From: Prevotella sp. oral taxon 376
Lineage (GTDB): Bacteria; Bacteroidota; Bacteroidia; Bacteroidales; Bacteroidaceae
Assembly: GCF_003043945.1 (NCBI RefSeq)
Contig: NZ_PYXG01000001.1
Location: 1,600,501-1,664,500 of the forward strand
Length of the DNA stretch: 64,000 nt
Reading direction: 5' to 3'
Shown here one piece after another: positions 18,409 to 26,769 of this stretch. Each line of letters opens with the position of its first letter. Within the stretch, counting starts at the first letter, position 1. The position numbers and the translations under genes are program-made. Below the pieces are notes generated by a model. That model was given only the letters and a program-made list of their open reading frames with translations. It made no database searches and was not told the DNA's origin.

Positions 18409-20052
18409 ATGAGCAATATAGAAGATATAAAACAGCAAACGTATGCTCTTATTGACAGATTGAAGAGTACTACAACCAATAACGGCTTGGCAGGAAGTGG
18501 CAACGAATATGTAGTCATCGTAGAAACTTTCCTTTATAAGTTCCTCAACGACAAGTTTATTTACGAGGCAAAGAAAGAAAAGCCTGATTTGGCAACGGCT
18601 GATGATTTCTTTGCGGCTTTGGATGCTATGACCGAAGATGAATACGAGGAAATGTGCGACAGTATGTTTGACACTATCATTCTGAAAAAAGAACATCTGA
18701 TACCTTTCCTTGCCAAAAGGCAGAATGAGGATAAGTTTGCGGAGCTGTTTGATTCCACATTGGAGAGTATCGCCAATGAAAATGAGGAGATTTTCTATAT
18801 TCTCAATGAGGACGAAACGAGAATATCCATTATGAAGCCTATTTCAGATGTGGTGTCTGGTGGTACGAACAAGAAAAATGCTTTCTGTCGTTCACTAATT
18901 GGCGATGTAGCAAGTTTCTCCTTCGAGAATGCTTTTGAAGCAGGCTATGATTTCTTCTCTACGATATTCGAATACCTTATCAAGGATTACAATGCCAATG
19001 GTGGGGGTAACTATGCTGAATACTACACCCCTCACTCCATTGCCGCAATCATGGCAAAACTGCTTGTTGCCCCATCTGAAGATGTGAGAAGTGTTACCTG
19101 CTACGACCCCTCCGCTGGAACGGGTACATTGGTTATCGCCTTGGCTCATGCTATAGGTGAGCAGAACTGTACGGTTTACACACAGGACATCAGCGACAAG
19201 TCTTCTACGATGATGATGCTGAACCTGATACTCAACAGCATGAGCCACTCGCTCACACATGTCATACAGGGCAATACATTGAAACACCCGTTCCATAAGA
19301 ACGAGGATGGATCTTTGCGGAAGTTTGACTATATAGTCAGCAATCCACCTTTCAAACTCGACTTCTCCGACTATCATAGCGATTTGAAGAACGACACCTA
19401 TAAGGGCCGTTTCTTCGCTGGGGTGTCCAATATCCCCAACAAGAACAAGGCGGGGATGGAGATTTATCTCTGTTTCTTCCAACATTTGCTTTACAGTCTG
19501 AAAGATGATGGCAAAGCGGCTATCGTTGTCCCTACGGGATTCATCACAGCCAAGAGCGGTATCGCTTACAAAATTCATAAGCATTTGGTAGATGGAGAAA
19601 AATCTATTTTGCGTGGCGTTGTGAGTATGCCAAGTAATATCTTTGCCAATACAGGAACAAATGTAAGCGTTGTTTTCATTGACAAGTCAGGAGTGGATAA
19701 ACCTGTATTGATAGATGCAAGCAAGCTTGGAGAGACTATTAAAGACAATGGCATACAGAAAACAAAATTACGTGCAGAGGAAATAGATAAAATCGTAGAA
19801 ACTTTCCGCAACAAAGAAGCCGTAGAGGATTTCTCTGTTACACCTTCATTTGACGAGATTAAAGAAAAGGGCTATAGTTTCTCCGCAGGTCAGTATTTTG
19901 ACATCAAGATTGACTATGTGGATATTACCGAAGAAGAATTCAAGGCTCGCATAGCTTCTTTCCGTCAGACGCTTACAGAACAGTTTGCCGAAAGCCACAG
20001 GCTTGAAAACGAAATCATGCGCCAGTTGGATAGTTTGAAATTTAACGAGTAA
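18409..20052 (+). CDS. hsdM: HsdM, type I N6-adenine DNA methyltransferase subunit
   Basis: 547 residues with the helical HsdM N-terminal domain, SAM motif DPSAGTGT (about 233-240) and catalytic NPPF (312-315). This is the gamma-class adenine methylase order. With HsdS it modifies the host, and with HsdR it forms the restriction enzyme. The start (MSNIEDIKQQ) is 4 nt downstream of hsdR, and the DUF1016 gene follows 8 nt later. Confidence 0.95.
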   Translation: MSNIEDIKQQTYALIDRLKSTTTNNGLAGSGNEYVVIVETFLYKFLNDKFIYEAKKEKPDLATADDFFAALDAMTEDEYEEMCDSMFDTIILKKEHLIPFLAKRQNEDKFAELFDSTLESIANENEEIFYILNEDETRISIMKPISDVVSGGTNKKNAFCRSLIGDVASFSFENAFEAGYDFFSTIFEYLIKDYNANGGGNYAEYYTPHSIAAIMAKLLVAPSEDVRSVTCYDPSAGTGTLVIALAHAIGEQNCTVYTQDISDKSSTMMMLNLILNSMSHSLTHVIQGNTLKHPFHKNEDGSLRKFDYIVSNPPFKLDFSDYHSDLKNDTYKGRFFAGVSNIPNKNKAGMEIYLCFFQHLLYSLKDDGKAAIVVPTGFITAKSGIAYKIHKHLVDGEKSILRGVVSMPSNIFANTGTNVSVVFIDKSGVDKPVLIDASKLGETIKDNGIQKTKLRAEEIDKIVETFRNKEAVEDFSVTPSFDEIKEKGYSFSAGQYFDIKIDYVDITEEEFKARIASFRQTLTEQFAESHRLENEIMRQLDSLKFNE

Positions 20053-20060
20053 AATAGATT

Positions 20061-21215
20061 ATGGAGCAACATCATATATCACAAGCATACGAAATTGCGG
20101 CTGAAACCATAAAGAACGCTATTCTGCAAGGACAGTATGAAGCAGCCAAAGGTGTTAATCGCATTCAGTTGGCAACCTATTTCAGTGTGGGCAAATATGT
20201 TTCGGCTAACACTCGACAAGGAGTTTGGGGGACCGGTGCATTGGAAGCTATAAGTACCCGATTGCGCCAATTACTGCCAGGACTGCGAGGATATTCAGCA
20301 GATAGTCTTAAACTGATGCGTATCTTCTATGAAGAATGGAAAGAATTGGATGCTACATCTGTGGAAGCCGAAGAAGAAAAGGATAAATCGTTAATTGCGA
20401 TTCACGATTTAGATAATACCGAAGATTTCCAGTTGCCAATTCGTGAATTGCAATTCACAAATTCGGCAGGTTTTCCAATAGACGATTTTTTCAAGGTTCC
20501 ATTCACCCATCACTCACGTATTCTTGCCAAAGTTAAGTCGTTTGATGAACGTTTGTACTATATCCATCGCTGTGCCGAGGAACACATGTCAGTGGAAACT
20601 CTGAAGAAGGCGATGGCTAACGACGACTACCACCATCAGTCCGATATACCCAACAACTTTACAGCCACTATCAGTAAAGGAGATTTGGCACGTAAGGCGG
20701 TTATGGCGTTTAAGGATGAGTATCTGCTAAACTTCATCAATGTTGAGGAAATAGGAGAACGTGATGCCGCGGATATAGACGAGCGTGTGGTGGAACAGCA
20801 AATCATCCACAATATCAAGAAGTTTATTATGACCTTTGGGCACGACTTTGCGTTTGTAGGCAATCAATATCGTATGGAGATATATGGCGTGGAGCATTTC
20901 CCCGACCTCGTATTCTTTAATCGAGAACTCAATGCTTTGGTTGTAATCGAATTGAAAACAGGAGAGTTCAAAACCTCCTATCTTGGACAGCTCAATGCCT
21001 ATCTTGCCATTGCTGACGACAAGATACGCAAACCGCATGAAAACCCAACGATAGGCATTGTGCTTTGCCGAAGCGCAAACAAGAATTACGCAGAGTATAT
21101 GGTGCGCCAATATGACAAGCCTATGGGAGTGGCAACCTATAAGACATCCGCAGAAATGCCTGAGAAACTGCGTAAAGCTCTGCCAAGTATTGACGAATTA
21201 AAGAAATTGCTATGA
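20061..21215 (+). CDS. DUF1016 (YhcG-type) PD-(D/E)xK nuclease within the R-M operon
   Basis: 384 residues. The N-terminal DUF1016 helical domain (about 10-185, with SVGKYVSANTRQGVWGTGALEAIS) is followed by a nuclease domain with PDLVFF (Asp282) and VIELKTG (Glu297, Lys299). Members often sit inside type I R-M loci, and their role there is not settled. It is intact, keeps its catalytic residues and overlaps the next gene by 4 nt. A structural nuclease add-on or an independent defence effector are both possible. Confidence 0.9.
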   Translation: MEQHHISQAYEIAAETIKNAILQGQYEAAKGVNRIQLATYFSVGKYVSANTRQGVWGTGALEAISTRLRQLLPGLRGYSADSLKLMRIFYEEWKELDATSVEAEEEKDKSLIAIHDLDNTEDFQLPIRELQFTNSAGFPIDDFFKVPFTHHSRILAKVKSFDERLYYIHRCAEEHMSVETLKKAMANDDYHHQSDIPNNFTATISKGDLARKAVMAFKDEYLLNFINVEEIGERDAADIDERVVEQQIIHNIKKFIMTFGHDFAFVGNQYRMEIYGVEHFPDLVFFNRELNALVVIELKTGEFKTSYLGQLNAYLAIADDKIRKPHENPTIGIVLCRSANKNYAEYMVRQYDKPMGVATYKTSAEMPEKLRKALPSIDELKKLL

Positions 21216-22000
21216 TTGAAAGTATCTCTCCAAAATATCAAATGGATATTGTTCAAAAGATAAATGACAGCCTATTTAAACAATTTACAAGTTATGAAAA
21301 TGTGGAAGCATATCTGAATAAATGGCATCAAGAGGAACACGATGATTTTAATTATTTCTGGGAGAACTTCCACATATACTATAGAGACGAGGCAAAAAAG
21401 AAAATTGATGCTTCAAAGACACTCCATAATGTTGATGGCGAAACATTACTGAAGATTGCAATTGATTTGGGGATAGAAACTCCTGATTATATCCCAAGCG
21501 TACCAACTTTCAAAAATGAATTAAAGTCCAGTTATGAAACAGCAAGCCTAACCTTTGAAAAGGCATTTAGAAATGTAGAGACAGATCCAAGCCTTGCTAT
21601 CGGATTAGCAAATTCAGCTCTTGAAAGCATTATTAAGGAGATTCTGAAGGATTCAAGAATAAATGTAACATGGGGTGAAAAAGAGACCCTGACAAAACTC
21701 ATTGGGAATATCTGCAAGGCATTCGGATTGCAGAGTAATGAGAATCTCCCCAAAGAGATAAAGACTTTAGCCAGTTCTCTAATAAATGCAGGGAAAGCGA
21801 TAGAGGATTTACGTAGCGATAAGACGGAATTTCATGGAAAAACTGATGGAGATTTAATGATTAAAGATGCAGTATATGCTTACTTTGTCGTCAATGCAAC
21901 AACCACTGTTGGTTTATTTCTCCTCAATTTCTATAAATCTAATTATCCACCAGTTGATAATAAGCCTGAGGCGATTTCTGATGACGGGCTTCCCTTTTAA
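21212..22000 (+). CDS. Abortive-infection C-terminal/HEPN-like protein within the R-M operon
   Basis: 262 residues. The C-terminal half (about 125-240: LAIGLANSALESIIKEIL...LTKLIGNICKAFGL...ASSLINAGKAIEDLRS) resembles the abortive-infection C-terminal domain. It carries an R-x6-H motif (Arg201, His208), as in HEPN ribonucleases. The N-terminal half is unassigned. It is translationally coupled to the DUF1016 gene (ATGA overlap) and ends 11 nt before hsdS, so it is wired into the R-M operon. An RNase backup that acts when restriction fails is inference. Confidence 0.7.
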   Translation: MIESISPKYQMDIVQKINDSLFKQFTSYENVEAYLNKWHQEEHDDFNYFWENFHIYYRDEAKKKIDASKTLHNVDGETLLKIAIDLGIETPDYIPSVPTFKNELKSSYETASLTFEKAFRNVETDPSLAIGLANSALESIIKEILKDSRINVTWGEKETLTKLIGNICKAFGLQSNENLPKEIKTLASSLINAGKAIEDLRSDKTEFHGKTDGDLMIKDAVYAYFVVNATTTVGLFLLNFYKSNYPPVDNKPEAISDDGLPF

Positions 22001-22011
22001 TCTAAACGACA

Positions 22012-22575
22012 ATGAAGAAATCTAAGCTCGGAGAAGTTTTATCTATCTCATCCATGTCTGTAATCCCACAAGCAGGAATAACTTATAAACTCTATAGTCT
22101 GCCTTCTTTTGATGATGGTCAAGAGCCTGAAACTGCAGGAAGTGAAACTATTCAAAGTAATAAATATGTAGTACCCACTCGTTGCATTCTTTTTAACAAA
22201 CTGAATGTTCGATTTAAGCGTATATGGAGAATTAATAATAATATTCCCAACAAATTGTGTTCTACAGAATTTCTACCATTGGTAATAAATGAAGATCTTA
22301 TAGATTATCAATACTGCTACTATTTGTTAGCATCTGATTACTTGACTAATTACCTTTGCGGAATAAATAGCAATACATCAGGAAGCCATAAACGCATCAA
22401 TCCGGATATATTGCTAAGTGTAGATGTTGCTCTCCCAACATTGAATGAGCAAAAACGCATCGGATCCATGCTCGCAAATCTCGACCGTAAAATAGAAATC
22501 AATCGTGCGATAAATCATAATTTACCGACACTTGACCGTTCATTAGAAGTGGCAAGAATGCGTCTCGCTGCTTAG
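22012..22575 (+). CDS. hsdS: HsdS half-subunit: N-terminal recognition domain only, cut by an inversion site
   Basis: 187 residues: one target-recognition domain (about 1-150) and the start of the central conserved helix (LANLDRKIEINRAINHNL). At that point it enters the 14-bp inversion site at 22511-22524 and continues into the antisense of the facing hsdS gene, adding about 20 unrelated residues. Inversion between this site and the one at 23222-23235 would fuse it in frame to the C-terminal half now on the minus strand. As it stands it is half length. A half-HsdS can sometimes dimerise, so it may not be inert. Confidence 0.85.
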   Translation: MKKSKLGEVLSISSMSVIPQAGITYKLYSLPSFDDGQEPETAGSETIQSNKYVVPTRCILFNKLNVRFKRIWRINNNIPNKLCSTEFLPLVINEDLIDYQYCYYLLASDYLTNYLCGINSNTSGSHKRINPDILLSVDVALPTLNEQKRIGSMLANLDRKIEINRAINHNLPTLDRSLEVARMRLAA

Positions 22576-23779
22576 ATAATTGTTGTATTTCTTCTTGTAG
22601 TTTGACCATCTGTGCAAAGATGGGAGATATTCGTTTCTCGAATTTGTCTACAATGTCTTTGTTATCAGGAATGGCGATTGTACTTTGCTGTAGATGGTCT
22701 TGCGTAATATGCCCCATCGTTGTTTTTCTCGCTTCTGCCATTTTCTTGAAGACATCCACGTAATTCAAAAGTTGAAAGTAGTAAAATGACTTTGGGAAGT
22801 CATTAGCAGATGTAACCTTAAAGATGTGCTGATTAAGTCCGCCAAGACCACAAGCCCAAAGCATAACTTCCAATGATGCTGACCATGAAAACAGCACATC
22901 GCCATTATATACCTTTACCGATTCGGGTATATTAGGCGAGACTTCTTCTGTATCAGAAGATATGCCATCGTGCATTTCCCGTATTTTGATAACAGGCAAT
23001 GGTACTTCGCCATCTTTCGGTCTGAACTTCTGGCAAGCTAAGCCATTGGTAAATGTTGCAATCTCAAAGAGATTTCCACAATGCCATTCCTCTGGTATTT
23101 CACGCTTCAACTTCTCATTCCACACCATCTTTCCACCGCTACTTTTGTACGGCTTGCCCTCAGTGTTGGGAAAGTCGAACTGCACAAACCAATAATCGTA
23201 AAGCTGCTTTGCTATCGCTTCTAAATTATGATTTAGCGCACGATTAAGGGTAATTTTCTCATCAAAAGTTTCTAAGCAGTTGGCTATGGATATTTGCTTT
23301 TTAATTGGATATGGCTCAATCTCTATGGCAGAGAGGGCTATATCCAATTGGAGGTTCTTTATACCTGATGTTTTCCCTTCAAAGTTAAAAAACACACCAC
23401 TATTATACAGATACTGCCAATATTGATAGATAAAGAATGAGTTCCATCCCTCTTTTACTCTAAAAGCAACGCAGAAATTAGAACAAACAACATCCTTTGA
23501 TGCGGAGAGCAGGGCTTGAGAGATATACACGGCACGTCCTGTTGATTGGGTGGGGCTTCCTCCTGATTTCTCTATAACAATATCTCCTACCTGTAGCAAT
23601 TTCTGTTGAAATGAGTGCTCAGAGACATAACGAAGGGGAATATTGGCAAATTCATTGTTACTTATGGGCACGATGTCTGCTCCTCTCACGCAAGAAACTG
23701 CATGAGGGGCTTCTAAACTTGGAGACTCATTGCCCCAATCTCCTGCTATAAAAACATCAATAATCTCTGATAACTTCAT
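22499..23779 (-). CDS. hsdS: HsdS, type I specificity subunit (full length, inverted)
   Basis: About 426 residues with two recognition domains: N-terminal (about 1-170), the central conserved helix with ALNHNLEAIAKQLYDYWFVQFDFP, a second recognition domain, and the C-terminal helix ending LPLLMNGQVSVNYDLSHD. I chose the start at 23779 (MKLSEIIDVFIAGDWG). It has an AGGAG ribosome site, and a -7 element (TATCTTTG, minus strand) lies at 23799-23806. This is the only complete specificity gene in the window and is probably the active one, although it points against hsdM. Confidence 0.92.
   Translation of the reverse strand: MKLSEIIDVFIAGDWGNESPSLEAPHAVSCVRGADIVPISNNEFANIPLRYVSEHSFQQKLLQVGDIVIEKSGGSPTQSTGRAVYISQALLSASKDVVCSNFCVAFRVKEGWNSFFIYQYWQYLYNSGVFFNFEGKTSGIKNLQLDIALSAIEIEPYPIKKQISIANCLETFDEKITLNRALNHNLEAIAKQLYDYWFVQFDFPNTEGKPYKSSGGKMVWNEKLKREIPEEWHCGNLFEIATFTNGLACQKFRPKDGEVPLPVIKIREMHDGISSDTEEVSPNIPESVKVYNGDVLFSWSASLEVMLWACGLGGLNQHIFKVTSANDFPKSFYYFQLLNYVDVFKKMAEARKTTMGHITQDHLQQSTIAIPDNKDIVDKFEKRISPIFAQMVKLQEEIQQLSKQRDAFLPLLMNGQVSVNYDLSHD
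22511..22524 (+). repeat. hsdS inversion site 1
   Basis: TAAATCATAATTTA, extended to the left by AATCGTGCG (also at site 2). It lies in codons for INHNL of the half hsdS and, on the other strand, in VNYDL near the C-terminus of the full hsdS. Confidence 0.75.
23222..23235 (-). repeat. hsdS inversion site 2
   Basis: Same 14-bp sequence in the opposite orientation, in the central ALNHNL codons of the full-length hsdS. With site 1 it shares 23 of 24 bases. Confidence 0.75.
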
Positions 23780-23798
23780 TTTTGCTCCTATTTTACTG

Positions 23799-23806
23799 CA
23801 AAGATA
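23799..23806 (-). promoter_or_regulatory. -7 element driving the inverted full-length hsdS
   Basis: CAAAGATA on the plus strand is TATCTTTG on the minus strand, 19 nt before the ATG at 23779. It suggests this hsdS is transcribed independently of the hsdRM operon. Confidence 0.55.
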
Positions 23807-23855
23807 CAGTTCCCAAAGCAAAATGGCGAAGAAATCAAAGATAAAATGCCAACTA

Positions 23856-24848
23856 TCAGCCTATATACTTTCGGTGTGCCATTTTTACATTTACTTGATT
23901 TACCATAGCGTAATGTAGGGTAGTATCAATCTTTACATGTCCTAATAGCCGCTGCACCTGTTCAATAGGCATTCCTTTGTCAATAGCCATCGTAGCTAAG
24001 GTGCGACGAAACTTGTGCGGATGCACCTTGTTCAGCCCTGCACGCTTACCAAGTTGCCGTAAACGTGTTTCTACCCCTCCTATAGTCAGCCTGTTGTGGG
24101 GTAAGGACAGAGATACGAACAGGGCAGGGTTCTTGTCTGTTCGACTTTCAAGATACCGTTTAAGATGTATTTTTGTCCGTGCGTTAAAATAGACTTCTCT
24201 CTCCTTGTTGCCCTTGCCAAAGACAACACATTGGCGTTCGTGAAAATCTATGTCTTCACAGTTCATCTTTACTAACTCGCCTACACGCATCCCCGTAGAG
24301 GCCAGCAAATCTATCATCGCCAAGTCTCTGATTTCACAGCAGGTATCACGCAACACCTCCATGTGTTCATCGCTTATTATTTCTTTGACAAGGCTTTCAG
24401 TACGCACTTTGTGAATACGGCGTACAGGGCTTTTAGCGATATAGTCTTCATCCTCCATCCACGCAAAGAAGCTGGAAAATATGCGTCTCAGGTTGTCTAT
24501 CGTAACTCTGCTTGAGTCACGTTCTTCTTGATAGCGAGCAAGATAGGAGCGAATGTCGTTTGTTTCGAGTTCACCTATTCGTTTTTGTTCACTTCTCAAT
24601 AAGGCTTCTATGGACGATTGGTAATAGCACAACGTTTTATCTGAACAACCCTCTATTTTCTTGGCAGAGATAAAGGCTTGCAGTAGTTCACCATTAGCTT
24701 GCTCTCGTTGTTGCTCTTCACTTTCAGCTGGCATCATTACCACTTGCTCAAAGGTGGTTTTCAATACTTCTCGCAATCTTGTTTGTTGCCTTATATCCAA
24801 AATATTAGACATCTCGGCAAGAATGTTCTCTATTATTTTCTCTTTCAT
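23856..24848 (-). CDS. Tyrosine recombinase, probable hsdS invertase
   Basis: 330 residues: an N-terminal extension (about 1-50), a SAM-like core-binding domain (about 52-140) and a catalytic domain. Visible active-site residues are Arg188 (TGMRVGEL), His278 and Arg281 (HPHKFRRT), His304 (LLGHVK) and the nucleophile Tyr313 (LHYAMV). It lies between sites 2 and 3 and would itself be flipped by recombination between them. XerC/D-like recombinases in Bacteroidales commonly invert hsdS cassettes, and the position makes that its likely job here. Confidence 0.9.
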   Translation of the reverse strand: MKEKIIENILAEMSNILDIRQQTRLREVLKTTFEQVVMMPAESEEQQREQANGELLQAFISAKKIEGCSDKTLCYYQSSIEALLRSEQKRIGELETNDIRSYLARYQEERDSSRVTIDNLRRIFSSFFAWMEDEDYIAKSPVRRIHKVRTESLVKEIISDEHMEVLRDTCCEIRDLAMIDLLASTGMRVGELVKMNCEDIDFHERQCVVFGKGNKEREVYFNARTKIHLKRYLESRTDKNPALFVSLSLPHNRLTIGGVETRLRQLGKRAGLNKVHPHKFRRTLATMAIDKGMPIEQVQRLLGHVKIDTTLHYAMVNQVNVKMAHRKYIG

Positions 24849-24907
24849 CTAATTATTATTTTGGTGACATACCATAATAACGAAAACTTCGGAGAACATA
24901 GAAAGAT

Positions 24908-24921
24908 TAAATCATAATTTA
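24908..24921 (+). repeat. hsdS inversion site 3
   Basis: TAAATCATAATTTA in the LNHNL codons at the head of the silent cassette, same orientation as site 1. It shares the right flank GAAGC with site 2. Confidence 0.75.
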
Positions 24922-25630
24922 GAAGCCCTTGCAAAGCAACTATATGACTACTGGTTTGTGCAGTTTGATTTCCCAGATGAGAATGGAAAACCATACAAAT
25001 CCAGTGGTGGCAAGATGGCTTGGAATGAGAAACTAAAACGAGATATTCCATCTTCATGGGCTGTTAAGACCATAGATGATGTTGTAGAAGTGTATAACGG
25101 CGCAACACCGTCGACCGCCGACGAAGAAAACTACGGTGGTGATGTCGTTTGGATTACACCAAAAGACTTGTCTAATCAACAGCAAAAGTTCATATATCAA
25201 GGGGAACGTAACATTTCTAATAAAGGTTACGAATCATGCAGCACCCATCTTCTTCCATCAAATACTGTATTGATGTCAAGTAGAGCCCCCATTGGTTTGT
25301 TGGCTATTGCAAAAACAGAATTGTCTACCAATCAGGGCTTCAAGAGTTTTGTTCCCAAAAACGATAATGAAGCGACTTATTTGTATTATTATATACAAGC
25401 TCACATAAAACAGATTGAGCAATTAGGCACAGGAACAACTTTCAAAGAGGTTTCTCGCGAAGATGTTTTGAAGTTCCCAATTCTAAAACCTAATGATGAG
25501 CTATTAGACACATGGGAAGAAAGAATTTCTGCCATCAATGATAAGCAGCTGGAGATTCAGAAGGAAAATGAAAATCTAACTAAGCAGCGCGACGAACTGT
25601 TACCATTGCTGATGAATAATCAGGTGTCGC

Positions 25631-25644
25631 TAAATTATGATTTA
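25631..25644 (-). repeat. hsdS inversion site 4
   Basis: TAAATTATGATTTA, the inverse orientation, in the LNYDL codons at the C-terminal end of the silent cassette and 8 nt from the end of mobA. Confidence 0.75.
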
Positions 25645-25651
25645 TCAGCCT

Positions 25652-26071
25652 TCAATTCTGTCTTCTCTCAAACAATTCTGTCAATTGCGCGGCTTGCTGT
25701 TGCAGTCTGATAAGAGCTTGGGAATAGGTTTCGAGTTTATCTAGCATTCGTTGAGCAGTGGCGATAGAATGATAAGCATTGAGGACTTTCACGGCTTCAT
25801 TGTAAAGTATACCTATCTTATTCGTCAAGGCAACGATTTTCGAAAGCCTCTCTAAGTAAGGAGCTGCCAAGGGGGTTTCTACGATAACCTTAAAAGATTC
25901 TCCCAAGAGTCTTGCTCGGACAAAATCACTTTTTGATGCAGCACCAGACCTTCGGTAGAGGTCTAAAACTTTCTGCTGGTCTTCAGAATTAGGTATCCTG
26001 ATGTGCCATCTGTCCCATCGTGGGCAGGTGGCACGTCTGCTATCGGGCTTCTTGGATTTCTGTCTTTTCAT
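25652..26071 (-). CDS. mobA: MobA-like relaxosome protein (right copy)
   Basis: 139 residues, apparently complete. It has a basic N-terminus, the core WHIRIPNSEDQQKVLDLY and SDFVRARLLGESFKV, then a helical C-terminus (ALIRLQQQAAQLTELFERRQN). It is clearly related to the left copy (14340-14711) but only moderately identical, and it faces it. The relaxase gene mobB that should follow is missing, replaced by the hsdS cassette with which it overlaps tail to tail. It probably came from a different but related element. Confidence 0.85.
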   Translation of the reverse strand: MKRQKSKKPDSRRATCPRWDRWHIRIPNSEDQQKVLDLYRRSGAASKSDFVRARLLGESFKVIVETPLAAPYLERLSKIVALTNKIGILYNEAVKVLNAYHSIATAQRMLDKLETYSQALIRLQQQAAQLTELFERRQN

Positions 26072-26185
26072 TGTTTTTAATCACAACTTTGGAGTGATTT
26101 AATCCCCCTTCGGGGCAAGGGTCTTTGTGGGACAAATGGCAATTTGTGGGACAAAGACACACCTTGCTGTAGCAAGAAATGATAC
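26072..26185 (-). promoter_or_regulatory. Putative origin of transfer (oriT), right copy
   Basis: The reverse complement closely matches 14215-14330. GTCTTTGT (26121-26128) and ACAAAGAC (26151-26158) bound an inner inverted pair with GGGACAAA and TTTGTGGGAC. The shared surroundings include CAAGGTGTGTCTTTGT and the CCTTGCCCCGAAGGGG block. It lies directly upstream of the right mobA. Confidence 0.6.
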
Positions 26186-26446
26186 ATTTGTAGTTGGTAT
26201 TACCTACTGATATTTTCTGACCGAAGTTCAGACTTGACGACTTATTAACTTATCGACCTGTCGAACAATTGATCTATCGACCATTCGACTTATTAACTTC
26301 TTGACTTATCAACTGAGTTAAGTCTGTAATTTGGTCAGTAAGTCAATCTTGACCAGAGTTAAAACTAACTTACTGACCATTTGAATTCTTGACTATACCC
26401 TTGACTTCGGTTATGACTGCTTGCGACACATTTTGTCTTATTAGCC
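26186..26446. repeat. Degenerate TCGA/GACTTATTAACTT repeat region
   Basis: An AT-rich gap without a gene. The 14-mer CGACTTATTAACTT occurs at 26238-26251 and 26286-26299. Short related words (ATCGACC, TTGACTTATC, TACTGACCA, GACTTGACGA) recur throughout, giving an iteron-like look. It lies between mobA and the xis genes and could bind a replication, excision or regulatory protein. Confidence 0.45.
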
Positions 26447-26749
26447 TCACTTCTTTGGTATTGGGTAATAGTGTTTTTCAAGCATGGCTTGTATGTCGCT
26501 CTGCTTGTAGAGTATCTTTCCCCCGATTTTGCAGTAGGCAATCGTACCATTGTTCCGATAGTCCTGAAGTGTGCGAGGACTCAACCGTAAAAGTTTGCAA
26601 ACCTCCTCGCCTATAAGGTAGACCTCTCCGCCCAACATCGGACGTACTGTGGCGCAATAACGCTCCAATTTCTTCAATGTACCCTCCATCAGTTGCGAAA
26701 ATATCTGCATTTGTGGGGCTTGCTGCGTAATAATTTCATTCTCTTCCAT
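26447..26749 (-). CDS. Excisionase-like helix-turn-helix protein (second xis)
   Basis: 100 residues with a MerR/excisionase-type HTH: EVCKLLRLSPRTLQDYRNNGTIAYCKIGGKILYKQSDIQAMLEKHYY, residues about 48-96. Such small proteins bend DNA at attachment sites for excision or act as regulators. It follows the related gene at 26770-27039 by 20 nt in the same direction. Confidence 0.85.
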   Translation of the reverse strand: MEENEIITQQAPQMQIFSQLMEGTLKKLERYCATVRPMLGGEVYLIGEEVCKLLRLSPRTLQDYRNNGTIAYCKIGGKILYKQSDIQAMLEKHYYPIPKK

Positions 26750-26769
26750 AGTTCATTCATTGTTTGAGT

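Larger units (their letters stand above)
24901..25710 (+). pseudogene. hsdS: Silent hsdS cassette: C-terminal recognition domain without start
   Basis: An open frame without a start or promoter, beginning at inversion site 3. It reads LNHNLEALAKQLYDYWFVQFDFP, a complete C-terminal recognition domain, and the closing helix (KQRDELLPLLMNNQVSLNYDLSA) up to site 4. It then runs 20 residues into the antisense of mobA before stopping. It is in the same frame relative to the site as the other copies, so inversion or recombination could join it to either N-terminal half. It is silent as arranged. Confidence 0.85.

Noticed and set aside
23856..24848. Integrase of a separate mobile element inside the R-M island
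   Set aside because: It lies among hsdS cassettes flanked by inversion sites, with no other element genes or ends nearby. An invertase role explains it better.
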